64,000 bases of DNA, from contig OZ029914.1 of assembly GCA_964023275.1 (NCBI GenBank), forward strand, positions 35,824,424 to 35,888,423. Reading direction: 5' to 3'. Position 1 is the stretch's first letter. Each line of letters starts with the position of its first letter. This document shows, in pieces, positions 13,901 to 23,754 of the stretch. Position numbers and translations under genes: made by a program. The DNA comes from Norana najaformis (Eukaryota; Annelida; Clitellata; Crassiclitellata; Hormogastridae). The notes under the pieces were generated by a model, which was not told the origin of the DNA, searched no databases, and saw nothing but the letters and a program-made list of their open reading frames with translations.

Positions 13901-16900
13901 GGATCATATGTACCTTGGGTCAAAAAATAAATAAATAAAATAAAAAATAATAATAACAATAAACACTGTTCATTACCAAACACTCTTCCAAGCATGATCT
14001 CTTTAACTATAATAGCAACATTGGTTCACATTTATAACGTGAACATAAATTTAGACCAGTTGCAGGATGACAGTAGTCTGAATTCACTTTAGCATGGGCC
14101 AGCCTGTCATGTCCGTCTTGCCAGAGAGAATTAATTTTTAATTCACAAAAATCTACCTTTTCCTGACTTTTCTAGACTTCTGTTCACATTTGTGCAACGA
14201 ATTTACTTGAAAACTACTATATTAAACGTGCATCTATGAATTCGTAACCGCATTGGGAGCCACATCTAGCAAGTTCACTTCAGCAGCTGATTGGTTAGTG
14301 CTCAACTTGTCCAATAATTTCTGAATGTCCTACTACTTGGACATGGATGAAGATCATGCTCAAGAACTAAATGCCATGATTCACAAATTCAACATCAACA
14401 AGCATATCAGTTGTCAAAACCAAATATTTTACAATAACAACACAATATCGGATTTCTAATAGTCAAGGTGACCAATGCGTTTGTCGGAGATATTCTTGAA
14501 GACATAATGCCTCATTCTGCACGAGTCCCAAATATACGTACGATGACTTACAAATGCCATTGACATAGTCGATGAGAGACATAGTAGAATCAAAAACAAT
14601 TCCCAAATTACGAGCAAAAACAACGCCCAAGTTACAAGCAAATGACACAGTGGAAGAACTTAATGTCCAGTCATAACCTGAAATCGTCAAGTCATGACGA
14701 ATTCTAGAAATCAGCCTGAAGACTGTTCTGCATAAGGACCAAGGCTGAAAAGTAACTTGCATCACCATACAATAAATACCAAATGATTATACGCACCAGA
14801 AGAAATTCGCTGAAACCAAAGACCTTATCATCAGTGTAAGGATACCCTGCAGTTGTCTGAGGAAATATGTGCATCTGCATAACGAAAAAGAATAAAAAAT
14901 TGTTATCCAGAATTAGAATTAGTCAAAGCCCAAAAAATCATTACCTGAGTTAGTAACATAATGTAATTAATATTATACTGTAAATATACTAAAATTAAAG
15001 AAACATAACTTGATAAAATAAACAGGCTGAAGAGAATATGATATCAAAGTCACAAAAACATGTTATTTAAACAGCACTTCAAGGAAACGTCTTGCGGGTG
15101 TTCCTTGTCTGATTTTTAAACTTAATTTATAGCTTGATGAATCTAGCAGGGATGAATTCAGCATTTAAAGTTAGGATAGGCAAGCAATGCCAGGGTTTAA
15201 AAACACGCTATTCTGTATATAATAATAAAATATAACAAACTGAAGGAAATTTTGCATGAATTGAAAATGACCACAAAATCTAACAGATAGACTTTATGCA
15301 CGAGTCACATGGATTTATAACGAATTATCCATTTCAAATGATAGACTGCGCTACAGCCCTGAGGAAGAGGCTAAACAAAAAAGCATAATTAATTTGCCAC
15401 TATGTCCAAGTATGATGAAGAATTAAAACCCACTGGTCTAATAGAAACTGTAGAAACCAGATCAAAGCACAAATATGTGCCTCTGATTCAAAATTTTTTT
15501 GATGTCTCTTAATATTCATTCATTCATTCATTATCAGGAATAATTTGAATACATACTTTCTTCACTTCAAATCCAAAACCTGCATCACAGTCTGCAAACT
15601 GATGTTCCCTGTAGATCTGATCAACTCTGTCAATAACTGTCAACTGAAAGTATACAGTAAATCTCCAGGTCACATATGGAACTTGGGACATGTGAGTGCA
15701 CTACAAAGAGCAAGGTGTGCATAATCAGTTTAAAAGTGTATAATCAGTTTTAAAAAAACTTCTGTCATTAAAAGTACACTTAAAAATCTCCACTCTTTAC
15801 AAAATCTACTCTTATGTATTGGGTTCCTCGGCGTTCTTGGTGGCTGGTTCAAAGATTTGCTGCCAAGTTCTATGCTTCCCATCAGTTCTTTCTTGTCTTT
15901 CAGGCGTAAATTTAAAACTCACCTCTTTCAACTTGTTTACCCACAGTAGCCTAATTCTCTGGTTTACCTGATCAACTGGATTTCAACCATGCTTCTCCAA
16001 TGAATTATAATTCTTGACTACAGTTTCACTTTAAGTGACCATCGATTATTTGCATCATCAAAACAGCACTATGGAAGTCTTTATATTAGGTAATCTTATA
16101 AAGTGAAAATAATTGGTGCTTCCATCATTTCTTCAATTTCTGGATACTGACCTGACTGTGACTTGAATTTGATGCCAAGTGCATTAGACACTGACGTTAT
16201 AAATATTTCTGATTAACAATAAACAACATTATTATTATTATTACGAAAATTTTTAAAGCATGTAAAGTCACACATAAATGCGAATCGGAGACATGGAAAT
16301 ATTCATGAAATTAACCATGCGGCTAGCTGTTTCTGTCATATCATCTCTTCCAACATTCGTGACAAATTTAGGATCTGCAGCCAGATACAGGTGACAAGTG
16401 TTCTTTTCAGTATCCTTGCACATTGCTCTTTTTGATCGGGAACCTAAAAATTATTACAAATACGTTCGTAGACAACAGATTAAGAAACTGTATCCATTTT
16501 ATTCATCATATTTGAAGTGCTAACCTCGCAGAAACAAAACTAAACGGGACCTTCTCAGTTAGTGCTATATGAATTATTTTACTTTTCAGTATGTATGTAT
16601 AAATGCATGCATGTATGCAGGTATGCATGTACAGATGTATGTATGCAATACATGTATCTATAAAGATGCTAGTACATCTCAAAACTGCTGCATTTGAGAG
16701 GTACTTAAAAATATATTAATTTATAAAAACTTGAAAAACTCACAAATACAAATTGTTAAATACTCAAAAGGCCTGACTTTCAGGAATTCAACTGCATTTG
16801 CAGTGCTGGAAAGTAACAAACTAAACGACTGTATTACATCATTAACACTTATATCAGAAGCAACAGAAATATTTTGGATAGTTTTAACAAAGCATTGCAC

Positions 16901-19898
16901 AACAGGAATAATATTACTTGAATCCAACTAAGATCAAAGTAATCTAACTAAAATACAAGACATCAAACAAATTTATATATAAGAACACAACACCACAAGT
17001 AAAAGAATCAATATCAAACAAATTTTCAGCAGATGAGAAGCAACATTTTAGATACACGATACGTTTTTCTTTATTCACATACTTTCAGTTTTGTTCATAC
17101 GAAGCTGATCTGTAACGGATTCTAATTCATCTTTACCATCGTTTACATACCCACATCGACTATAAATAAAAATGCAAAATAAAACATTTTCCAACAGTTT
17201 CTCTTTTGTTTTTATGCACAGATCACAAATTTCCTAACTCACAATTTTCGTAAATCTTGTTTCTTGTAATAATTCCAAACGATATATATGCCAAATCACA
17301 CAGCATGCTACATAGAAAACATGCTATTCAGCCCTTAATGCACGGATAGTTCTGATTAGATACTCTAGTTCTTAGCACTGATTTCGTTCTTAGCACTGAT
17401 TTTGTTCTTAGCACTGATTTTGTTCTTAGCACTGATTTTTTTCTTAGCACTGATTTTGTTTTGCCTGAGCGCCTGTGAATAGGCTGGTTCCCGCGATTTA
17501 GTTTTCGTTGGGCGCTGTAGAAATCTCGAGATTACGATTACGAATTACGATGTTGTCGAGCAAGTACAATCGTTTAACAACTGTTATACTCTAAAGTAAA
17601 TTTATTGATAAAAAGTCAATGCAACAGTTAACCACAACTGACAATACACCTAATATAAGTGTTTGGTTAGGTTTTTATCAATTTGTTTCATTCCTTTATT
17701 GACAGTTATACTGCTGCAGAATCTTTCAGTAGAAGCGCAGACAAAGCAGCAACAAACAACAACCAAACCCTTCTGTCAAGGCAGGTTTGCATGGCCAACA
17801 ACAAGATATCAAAGCCCCAAAAAGCACCCTGAAAGGAACACTAGACTGAGATTAAACGAACCTGTTGTTGTCCCATCTAAGGTCCGATTGCCTGTAGATG
17901 ATCATGGTGTCATTCGTTGCATTTGGAACCAGATTCACTGCAGGCTACAAATAGCAGCAACAAATATACGTATTTCAAGACTGCCATAGACATCCATCCA
18001 TCCGTCCGTCCGTCCGTCCATCCATCCATCCATGGCGTTGTAGCTCGTGTGAGCTGTGAATTTCCAATCCTCATTCTCCACTTGTTTCCTGAAACTACCG
18101 AGTCAACCCCGACTCCCAGGATATTTTTAAACAGTTAAAACAGCATAATTTGATTTCTTAGGTTGTGTTTCACTTTACTCCAGTTTCACCATGCACCGTG
18201 TTTGGTTGTCTACATTTTTTACAAAGTAATGCCTAATACTAGACTGGAGCATGGAAAATAAACAACTTAAAATGATATGAATGATGCTATATATGGTAGG
18301 AACATGTAAGTAGTTAGGTCAATAAGGTGCAAATTTAAACTCTGAGATTTCCTTTTTATGCAACAGACAAAATATTTGTTCCTTAAAGTAAGGACTTTGA
18401 AAGAATGACATAGAGAAAGCGTAAATTACTTCTACAAAATAGAGTTCATAGGTGGTCTGAATAGACGCAGACAGAACATGATCACCATTCAAATACGCAC
18501 TGACGAAGGACTTCGCTTCCCCTAGAAAAACAAAATTAACCTACTACGCTGTAGTTCTTAAACGTGTTTTTGCAAATTTGTACATTGTAATATAATGAGT
18601 AAATAAAATAAATAAACATTAACACACTTGGTAACACATCTCTATTCAAGCATGAACGAAGGGCTCAATGGGCACAAGTTGGCCTCGTATTTCTTAGATG
18701 GTCACCCATCCAATCTAGTCAGGCTTGGAGCTGCTTAATATCACTGCACCTACCAACAACAAGCCACCAAAATAAAGCATAAATAATGGTAAATTAATTT
18801 ATTACTGAAATAAGTTATACAAACTGTTGTTGAAAAGTATTAACAACCTTTCGTCTTTCATCATTATTAAAATTTCATATGCAGACCAGAAAACTAGTAG
18901 CATAAAGCATTCATGACAATTATCAGTTAACAGGAAACTATGTACCTTCTACAACTCCACGGTAAAGATTTAGGTCCAGATGCAATTCATGGCTTTTGCC
19001 ATCTTCCTCAAAGACAAGGATGTTAAAACCAGGGGCAAGAATCGAGAAGTCTTTTCGAAGTAAAAGTGAAAACTGTCTGAAAATCAAAAGTTATGACAAT
19101 ATATTTAACAAACAAGCAAGTTAGCTTCATACATTTTTTGACTTGTACAAATAATAATTTAACCTATTCATTTCTTTTTAAAATAGTGATCTGTTGACTG
19201 TAATAATATATTTCACACCTTTGATTAAATTCCAGTATTAAATATTTAAATGCTGTTTTAAAACACCTTTAAAGGTAAAACAGTATAATTAACACATTAT
19301 TTAGATGCCTCTGAAGGGTTTAAGAATACTTTGGCTGAAGTGTAAACATGAACACAGCAGTCCAAAAACAGTAACCATTTAAACCATCTGACTTGTGTTA
19401 CTAGTTATTTACTGACTTCCAGGTATGGTGCAATGATTGCTCAGATAGCCTGGTACTAGTCACACTTGGTGTTGCTTAACATCTCTGTGCCTGCCTGCAT
19501 CACACTTATGTTATTCGTACAAAGGTTCCTTACTGTAAGCCACAGTGGCAGGGCTTCTACCCCAGTTTGTTAATGAGCTCTCCAGTCACATAACTCCTTG
19601 TACTGTGTCTCTTTGTACAATTACTAAAAGGTTCTAGCATTACAAATCAGCAAACTTGGCATCATGAAAACCCAGTTGTGACTGCAGCCAAGGTGCAGTG
19701 TTCAAGGTGCACAACGGAAGTAGCAGGATCAATCTGTTAGACTTACCGATTGAAACACGAAAACTAACCTGCCGTAAGAGTCAAATGTGATCAGTTGTTC
19801 CACAGGATGTTGACTTCTCGTGTCACGTTTGACAATGTGACGTTTAATGTTTGACACGGAAAAAGTCTCCCAGTAGTTCAAGGATTCCTCTAAACCTC
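49..19898 (-). CDS. ADAM17: ADAM17-like metalloprotease gene B, partial, 22 exons recognised
   Basis: Membrane-anchored ADAM metalloprotease of the ADAM17/TACE type; family members cut ectodomains off cell-surface proteins. Coding exons on the minus strand, in order: 19898-19769, 19076-18946, 18521-18430, 17944-17862, 17159-17083, 16443-16316, 15643-15557, 14874-14797, 13566-13422, 13157-13071, 11345-11340, 10191-10070, 9743-9677, 8793-8661, 8177-8076, 7669-7607, 6619-6546, 5476-5358, 3891-3813, 2364-2276, 1352-1302, 144-49. Exon lengths and phases match gene A. Recognised parts: CGY-type cysteine switch, RSKR furin site, [12 protein letters not shown] zinc site (needs the 6-nt exon), YIMY Met-turn, disintegrin CGNYRV, membrane-proximal CKRCC, CANDIS-like helix, transmembrane segment. 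The signal-peptide exon was not found, and the 3' end lies beyond position 1. The disintegrin exon has a damaged donor, so whether the gene is functional is uncertain. ADAM10 is less likely, because the membrane-proximal and CANDIS parts are ADAM17-like. Confidence 0.88.
1130..1172. repeat. Microsatellite (ATT)n/(CAG)n
   Basis: Short ATT and AGC runs between exons 22 and 23 of gene B; nothing coding seen. Confidence 0.8.
1302..1352 (-). CDS. ADAM17: Gene B exon 22: juxtamembrane cytoplasmic segment
   Basis: 51 nt, 17 residues, [17 protein letters not shown]. It aligns with the second part of gene A exon 22 ([17 protein letters not shown]). Acceptor TTCTGTTCTAG is good; the donor GTCAGG is weak. 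Read-through would add a few residues and stop, so a short-tailed isoform is possible. Confidence 0.65.
2276..2364 (-). CDS. ADAM17: Gene B exon 21: transmembrane segment
   Basis: 89 nt, the same length as in gene A. Encodes KFMRNNIV followed by about 22 hydrophobic residues ending CFICYM. Human ADAM17 has KFLADNIV at this place. Acceptor CTTATTGTAG, donor GTAGGT. Confidence 0.9.
3813..3891 (-). CDS. ADAM17: Gene B exon 20: CANDIS-like juxtamembrane helix
   Basis: 79 nt. Starts [19 protein letters not shown], matching human ADAM17 GKCEKRVQDVIERFWDFID and gene A exon 20. Acceptor TTTTATGTCTAG, donor GTAAGA. Confidence 0.88.
4240..4690 (+). mobile_element. LINE 3'-end fragment (family R3)
   Basis: Degraded CR1/L2-like C-terminal reverse-transcriptase region: a '[19 protein letters not shown]'-type stretch followed by a 3' tail ending 'GCGCTATAGAAGTCTTTATATCAG'-like. 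Similar pieces occur at 15.8 and 52 kb. Lies in a gene B intron. Confidence 0.65.
5070..5220 (+). mobile_element. LINE 3'-tail copy (family T1)
   Basis: Carries TTGACTGAGCGCCTGTGAA and a GTAGAAAT..ATTACGATTACG-like end, as in the tail of the LINE at 23.8-25.3 kb. 5'-truncated, in a gene B intron. Confidence 0.75.
5358..5476 (-). CDS. ADAM17: Gene B exon 19: membrane-proximal domain
   Basis: 119 nt, starts [14 protein letters not shown]. Contains the C-x-x-C-C motif that in human ADAM17 (CKVCC) is the disulfide-isomerase-sensitive switch. Ends VSGICNDD before donor GTGAGG. Confidence 0.9.
6546..6619 (-). CDS. ADAM17: Gene B exon 18: disintegrin/membrane-proximal junction
   Basis: 74 nt encoding [18 protein letters not shown] then TCSCDT. 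Six cysteines spaced as in human [22 protein letters not shown]. Donor GTAAGA. Confidence 0.88.
7200..7460 (+). mobile_element. LINE C-terminal fragment and tail (family R2)
   Basis: The reading frame has [13 protein letters not shown], typical of the last residues of CR1/L2-type ORF2. It is followed by GGGCGCTATATAAGTG and an (AAAT)n end. A second tail of this kind is at 10.3 kb. Confidence 0.75.
7607..7669 (-). CDS. ADAM17: Gene B exon 17: disintegrin domain
   Basis: 63 nt, the same length as in A. Reads [20 protein letters not shown], like human GNSSECPPPG..DDTVC. Acceptor TTTGTGTAG, donor GTAAAG. Confidence 0.85.
7918..8035. repeat. Microsatellite (ACT)n, interrupted
   Basis: Long run of TAC/ACT triplets with a few substitutions; intronic. 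Confidence 0.9.
8076..8177 (-). CDS. ADAM17: Gene B exon 16: disintegrin domain
   Basis: 102 nt. Reads [12 protein letters not shown], like human CSDRNSPCCKNCQ, and ends ..DVCVLDS. I placed the donor at AA|GTGCAA, because it keeps phase 2 as in gene A. A stronger-looking GTAAGT lies 4 nt upstream but would break the frame. Confidence 0.82.
8661..8793 (-). CDS. ADAM17: Gene B exon 15: disintegrin core, donor damaged
   Basis: 133 nt, exactly the length of gene A exon 15. Contains [16 protein letters not shown] and [15 protein letters not shown]. The homologous donor reads AG|TTAAGT where A has AG|GTAAGT, so the invariant G is a T. Using CG|GTGTAG six bases earlier keeps frame but loses one cysteine. 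Confidence 0.85.
9677..9743 (-). CDS. ADAM17: Gene B exon 14: end of catalytic domain
   Basis: 67 nt as in [20 protein letters not shown] then CFI, matching human [22 protein letters not shown]. Acceptor GTTTTAG, donor GTAACG. Confidence 0.9.
10070..10191 (-). CDS. ADAM17: Gene B exon 13: zinc site second half and Met-turn
   Basis: 122 nt. Begins (G)HNWGSPHD, which carries the second and third zinc histidines, and contains [13 protein letters not shown] with the Met-turn. Human: [22 protein letters not shown]. Acceptor TTTTTTGAAG, donor GTAGGT. Confidence 0.92.
10285..10345 (+). mobile_element. Short LINE tail (family R2)
   Basis: AAGGCGCTATATAAATGCTC followed by (GAAT)n, like the end of the 7.2 kb element. 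Confidence 0.6.
11340..11345 (-). CDS. ADAM17: Gene B exon 12: 6-nt microexon with catalytic Glu
   Basis: Minus strand reads TTTTTTTTCCAG|AACTTG|GTATGT, so a strong pyrimidine tract and acceptor and a consensus donor flank six bases. Exon 11 ends CAC G and exon 13 starts GA CAC; the microexon makes CAC GAA CTT GGA CAC, i.e. H-E-L-G-H. Without it the protein would read TAHGHNWG, lacking the general base. Gene A has the same arrangement. Inferred from sequence, not from RNA. Confidence 0.85.
11815..11912. repeat. Microsatellite (ATG)n(AAT)n(AAC)n
   Basis: Compound triplet run. The Asn/Ile/Leu runs it encodes in several frames are not genes. Confidence 0.9.
11935..12170. repeat. Polypurine tract
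   Basis: About 235 bases of almost pure A/G on the plus strand, in a gene B intron next to the triplet microsatellite. Confidence 0.85.
12998..13030. repeat. Microsatellite (CA)n
   Basis: Interrupted CA run just downstream of gene B exon 11 in the direction of transcription. Confidence 0.85.
13071..13157 (-). CDS. ADAM17: Gene B exon 11: catalytic domain up to first zinc His
   Basis: 87 nt, ends [12 protein letters not shown] and the first base of the next codon. Human has ..KEADLVTTH at this point. Donor GTAACT, shared with gene A. Confidence 0.88.
13422..13566 (-). CDS. ADAM17: Gene B exon 10: catalytic domain
   Basis: 145 nt as in [14 protein letters not shown] and [12 protein letters not shown] then GGICSI match human VCLAHLFTYQDF..LGLAYVGSP..GGVC. 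Donor GTAAGT. Confidence 0.93.
13722..13802. repeat. Microsatellite (ACT)n(CAA)n
   Basis: Triplet run, intronic; the minus-strand Val/Ser run it encodes is not a gene. Confidence 0.9.
14797..14874 (-). CDS. ADAM17: Gene B exon 9: catalytic domain
   Basis: 78 nt, 26 residues, starting [16 protein letters not shown] and ending FSEFLL. Same length as A. Acceptor TTATGCAG, donor GTGCGT. Confidence 0.88.
15557..15643 (-). CDS. ADAM17: Gene B exon 8: catalytic domain
   Basis: 87 nt, [16 protein letters not shown] and then GFGFEVKK. Human: IDRVDDIYRN..GFKGYGIQIEQ. Donor GTATGT. Confidence 0.92.
15815..16095 (+). mobile_element. LINE 3'-end fragment (family R3)
   Basis: Similar to 4.4-4.69 kb and 52.1-52.43 kb: TTGGGTTCCTCGGCGTTCTT start, GTAGCCTAA-like middle, CACTATGGAAGTCTTTATAT end. 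Intronic and decayed. Confidence 0.65.
16316..16443 (-). CDS. ADAM17: Gene B exon 7: furin site and start of catalytic domain
   Basis: 128 nt as in A. RSKR is followed by [21 protein letters not shown], matching human RVKRRADP..NTCKLLVVADHRF. Pro-form cleavage by a furin-type convertase is the family rule. Donor GTTAAT is weak but phase-correct. Confidence 0.9.
16590..16640. repeat. Microsatellite (ATGT/ATGC)n
   Basis: Tetranucleotide run; intronic. Confidence 0.85.
17083..17159 (-). CDS. ADAM17: Gene B exon 6: cysteine-switch exon of prodomain
   Basis: 77 nt. (S)[15 protein letters not shown], aligned with human KVCGYLKVDNEE. Acceptor ATTTATAG, donor GTATGT. 21 nt shorter than in A. Confidence 0.82.
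17371..17552 (+). repeat. 17-bp tandem repeat fused to a T1 LINE tail
   Basis: About five copies of GTTCTTAGCACTGATTT run directly into the T1 tail (GAGCGCCTGTGAATAGGCTG .. GATTACGATTACG). The unit looks like an amplified piece of the tail's own start. Confidence 0.75.
17862..17944 (-). CDS. ADAM17: Gene B exon 5: prodomain
   Basis: 83 nt as in [21 protein letters not shown] then DLRWDNN; human [21 protein letters not shown]. Acceptor TTTGTAG, donor GTTCGT (weak). Confidence 0.85.
18430..18521 (-). CDS. ADAM17: Gene B exon 4: prodomain
   Basis: 92 nt as in [21 protein letters not shown]; human GEPDSRVLAHIRDDDVIIR. Acceptor TTTTTCTAG, donor GTAATT. Confidence 0.9.
18946..19076 (-). CDS. ADAM17: Gene B exon 3: prodomain
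   Basis: 131 nt as in [19 protein letters not shown] and later [12 protein letters not shown]; human FKLYLTSSTERFSQNFKVVV..FTGHVVG. Acceptor TTTTCAG, donor GTACAT. Confidence 0.9.
19769..19898 (-). CDS. ADAM17: Gene B exon 2: N-terminal prodomain, first exon found
   Basis: 130 nt as in A. (G)[20 protein letters not shown], human [22 protein letters not shown], ends FDSYGR. The acceptor (ATCCAAAG) has a poor pyrimidine tract and sits in a short imperfect duplication, so the exact start is less sure. Confidence 0.85.
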
Positions 19899-19899
19899 C

Positions 19900-21049
19900 T
19901 TTGGATTGGCCTTTGGATTAACATTTGAAAAATCTATGCATGTTGACATTTCTTATTGGAAAGGGAGTGCAAAGAGGACTTTTGTGTTTTACTAGTTAAT
20001 TTAGGCTTTTACTGAAACATTAATTATAATTTTAAATAAGTGTCTTTAAGTAAAAATCATGCAACACACAAAGGAATTGCATATGGTGATTAAGATTCAC
20101 CATCACGTGCCACTTTTCTGCAGAATAAGACACCTTTTCAAGATGTCATTGGACTGTTGAACAGGACAAAGGCAAAAATTGCAAAGGTAAAGTAGGGTCC
20201 GCATGAATAGCACAGGCAGCGATGATAAGTCAATAAACACTGGATAATTACATTATACTACTCACGTGGCCATGGTTATCTTCGGTACAATTACAGTCTA
20301 TTATTAGCAGCATTTTTTGTTAAGTTACTGTTATAATGGTTTTGCTCGTTGTTGTTCTTGTTGTGTCTCACACACGGGAAATACAACAAATTATTGACCA
20401 ACTTAGACACACACGGGAAATACAACAAATAATTAGCTAACTTAGACACTTGCCAGCAGCACAAGACACAGAGCTGATCGCCACACTCAACACTTGAAAA
20501 ATTATTACCGACGTCATAACAGACTGGCTCAAAATACTAAATTCTGTGACTATAAAGAAACCTTTAATAATTTACATATAAAAATAACTATATGTTAACT
20601 TTTAACATGTAAATTTTATGAAATTTAACTTTCACATTTGTCGTCGACCACTGCGTCTAATCTCAGATCATGCATCGCACATATTCAATACACCGATAAG
20701 TGACGTCACTGTCTTTGAGCAACTGCTGATCGCCTGCAAATTTGTAAGGCAATGTAACTGTAATCGTAAGTGCACATTTATATCGCGCCTCTTAAAAACT
20801 CATCATAGGTGTTCCCGACCTGACGACAGTAGGTCTACAAAACTACGATCAAACAGAATATTGCCTTCAACCGCTGGCTATAGACGCTGATGATACACGA
20901 CTGTATTTCCTTCGACATTACTTCTGTTTCTCTATCTCTTCTTTCGTTCACCAACCATCATCTGTCTCAAGCCTCTGTCTATTACACCTCAGGCATTCGG
21001 TTCAAAACTTAAGTTTCACCTTTTAAAGAAATTTTACCCTGGTCTATGC
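19900..21049. other. Spacer upstream of gene B
   Basis: Should hold or precede the signal-peptide exon of gene B, ending phase 1 with G. I looked for an ATG, a hydrophobic run and a donor on the minus strand here and on to 26 kb and found none I would defend. No other gene seen. Confidence 0.5.
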
Positions 21050-21200
21050 AATCCGCCGCCTTCCCATTTCTTTCGACTTAAACACAACCCACCGTAACAG
21101 CTCCTCTGTCTCTTTCTCTCTATGGTCTTCTGGCAGCGCTACTGAACTTTCTTCTTTACATGGCAACTTTGGCCTCAGCCCAGAGCAGTAGCTCAGCAAT
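21050..21200 (+). mobile_element. Dispersed repeat, LINE-tail-like (family R6)
   Basis: Shares CTTAAACACAACCCACC..CTCTCTGTCTTCTGGCA..CATGGCA.CTTTGG with 63.33-63.45 kb, and more weakly with 29.97-30.02 kb. The minus-strand ORF over it is a repeat shadow. Confidence 0.65.
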
Positions 21201-22559
21201 AGACGCATGTGCGTAGGTCTGTTGGGAATTCTGTTGCAGCGGTTGTGAACAATCTCGCTCAATCAATGCAGGCCTATTGCAAAACGCGCAGGGTCGACGC
21301 CATGTGGTAGCTAGGCCCTATATAAAACCATGTAGGCCTATACTAACAAACTGACAACGAGGGCCGGCCTTAGCCTCAATGACGCTCCAGGCAAAGTATA
21401 CATTTTGGCGGCCCCCGATCCCAAGGCAATGTAGACCAATATAGGCTGCAGTTGCCAAATGGCAGACTTTAAGCATTTGTTAAGACTAATTAGACGTTGT
21501 TATTCATATATGAGGTGAAAATCGCAAATCAGTATAAAATAAGACCTATTAGAAGAATAAGGCGACAACGGAACCGCACAGGATTTTATAAGATTCTTTT
21601 TGTGCTTATAAAATGAATTAGGCAATAATCTTGGTGTACAGCCTACTAGTAGCCTACTGTATTGTCTGTCTTTGCAATTAGAGATTTATGTCCATATACA
21701 ATCAAAACTCATCAGTCTAATGTATCTAAACTGTATAATAGGCCTAATTAGCTCGTTGATCGTTTCAGTAAGTACACATTTTTACTTTATTAAAGAGTCT
21801 ATATATTGACAAATTTCTTTAAAACGTTAATATTAACCAATTAAGTTGTATTAGAATTAATACAGTGTAACATATTGTCCGATTTAATTTGTTGTTGCTG
21901 TTCGGTGGCAGTCTTCCAGCTCTTACCTACGTTTCCTGAGACTCTTCGCCTTCCGTCCCTCCGTTCTCCTTCCTCGATTCTTCCCCGGGCACAAGACGAT
22001 AAAAACGCAACACAAAATCTAAGACTTGGTTTACTCGGTTTTACGCCGCGCCAGTGACCCAACAAACCCGAGGAGCTTACGGGATTTTACGCCACGCCAG
22101 AGGCCCCACGGGGTCCTACGACTAACATACAAATACAAACGCAGACAGATAGAGACGAGAGAAAAATAGGCAGCGAGGCACCACGGTATTCAAAACTCAT
22201 TTCACCTTCGTCATCAAGGATGTATATCTGCAGTAAGAAATGTAAGAAATTATTAAATAATAGGAGTCTATATTAGACTTGCACATATCAGGCTCACGAC
22301 TAGGCTAATCTCTATAGCCATTTGGAATTAGAGTCTCAAGTCGAAATATTTCACGTTGCTGACGATTCGAAACTAGGATAAATTTATACGAGCTAGTAAG
22401 CCTAAGCTACTTCTTTTGTCTGACCGCTGCGACTCACCAACCCCGATTCCTCGCTCAGTCGATGGACATGGCGTGTTAACAAATGCATTACTTACTTACT
22501 TGCTTGGTATGACCCTTTTGTCGGATTACAAATAAAGGCTAATTAGTAATAAGGCTTTT

Positions 22560-22690
22560 TGACGTCTCACGGGATCTCCGAAATCTCAACTGAACCCAAT
22601 GGAATGCGCTTTGGAATGTTCACTTTTGCTTAAGTGACAGTCGACTGATGCCTTGTGCATTATAACGTAGGGTGCTGGAAGAGTTTCCAG
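22560..22690 (+). mobile_element. Decayed R3 LINE tail
   Basis: AAGTGACAGTCGACTGATGC and TTGTGCATTATAACG resemble the end of the 52.4 kb copy (AAGCGGCCATCGACTGCTGC, TTGAGCATTATGATAAC). Confidence 0.45.
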
Positions 22691-22854
22691 ACTCGATTAG
22701 ATTTTTAACTCTAGTGATCAATTAGTAATTAAATTATTGATCAACTAAGCCACCTAGTTAACAGTTCTCACATTATTTAATTTCGGATTTCTGTCTGATC
22801 AATGATCAATTCGAAAATTCTTTCGATCATTAGATTCATCATGGCCGATCTGTG

Positions 22855-23060
22855 TCTTCAACAGGAACAGTTCTTACATCGAGCTTTGAATTTCTTCTTC
22901 TTTCTGTTTGATGATTTTCAATGATTTTCTCTTCGAAATGACAATTTTGTGTCGATCATTCGATTTTTGGTAGATTTGTCTTCAACAGGAACTGTTCTCA
23001 TATCGAACTTCAGATTTCTGCTTCTTTCTGTTCAATGATTTTCGACAATTTATTTAACCA
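22855..23060. repeat. Two-copy tandem duplication, about 120 bp apart
   Basis: TCTTCAACAGGAACAGTTCT..TTTCTTCTTCTTTCTGTTTGATGATTTTC recurs as TCTTCAACAGGAACTGTTCT..TTTCTGCTTCTTTCTGTTCAATGATTTTC. Confidence 0.75.
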
Positions 23061-23754
23061 TTTAACTATTTAACCATAATTATTTAATTAAGTTGCCATT
23101 CAGACCCTATTTTACATTGTTCATGTCATTTATTATATTGCTGTGTGCACTGTTGTTGTAAAGTGCGGGCGTTTGACTCATGCTAATAAAAGAATACTTA
23201 CTAATACTTACTTACTTAATTCTCTGTTGGAAATAATTCATCTCTTCTTCCAAGTCGATTTTCCAAATGAACTTCGTTTTCAAGGCACGAAACAATAAGG
23301 CCAAAGATGACGTCATCTATATTGCAATGACGTCATCGGAACAGTGATGTCTTTATTATTATGTGCGTCATCGCTGATTAATCCCGCGAACAGCTAAGTA
23401 GGCAAGTAAGTAAGTTACCCTCACAGGCGCACTCGTAATATTATGTAAAAACCCAAAACGCCTTTAACTGTACCACAGACAAAGTTGCTGTGCCAGTCCC
23501 AAACCTGGTAATAGGGCCTACTAAAGGCGGCGGGCAGGTTTCAAGTTCTTATTCTGCACATTCTTCAAATATTTCTGTTTTCTAAAATTTACTAATTTTC
23601 AAAATTTACTAAACGAACCACGGACCAACCATGCATGCTTACACAATTCACTCCAATCCTACCAGCCATCTTATATTTTAAGACGAGACGTTAGATTTAG
23701 AACGTTATATACGTCTCGAGACCGAGATTACATTCCTGCACACACAAAAATACA

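Larger units (their letters stand above)
21201..23754. other. Repeat-poor to decayed spacer
   Basis: No exon or conserved gene seen. Contains a decayed R3 tail (about 22560-22690) and a local duplication (22855-23060). Short complementary-strand ORFs at 21.84-22.07 kb are low-complexity and unsupported. Confidence 0.55.

Noticed and set aside
17663-17989. Plus-strand ORF with a signal-peptide-like start ([18 protein letters not shown])
   Set aside because: Starts at TTG, not ATG, and its second half is antisense to gene B exon 5; no splice or promoter support.
21370-21440. GGGCCGGCCTTAG.. block as a transposon terminus
   Set aside because: No inverted repeat partner or target duplication found nearby.
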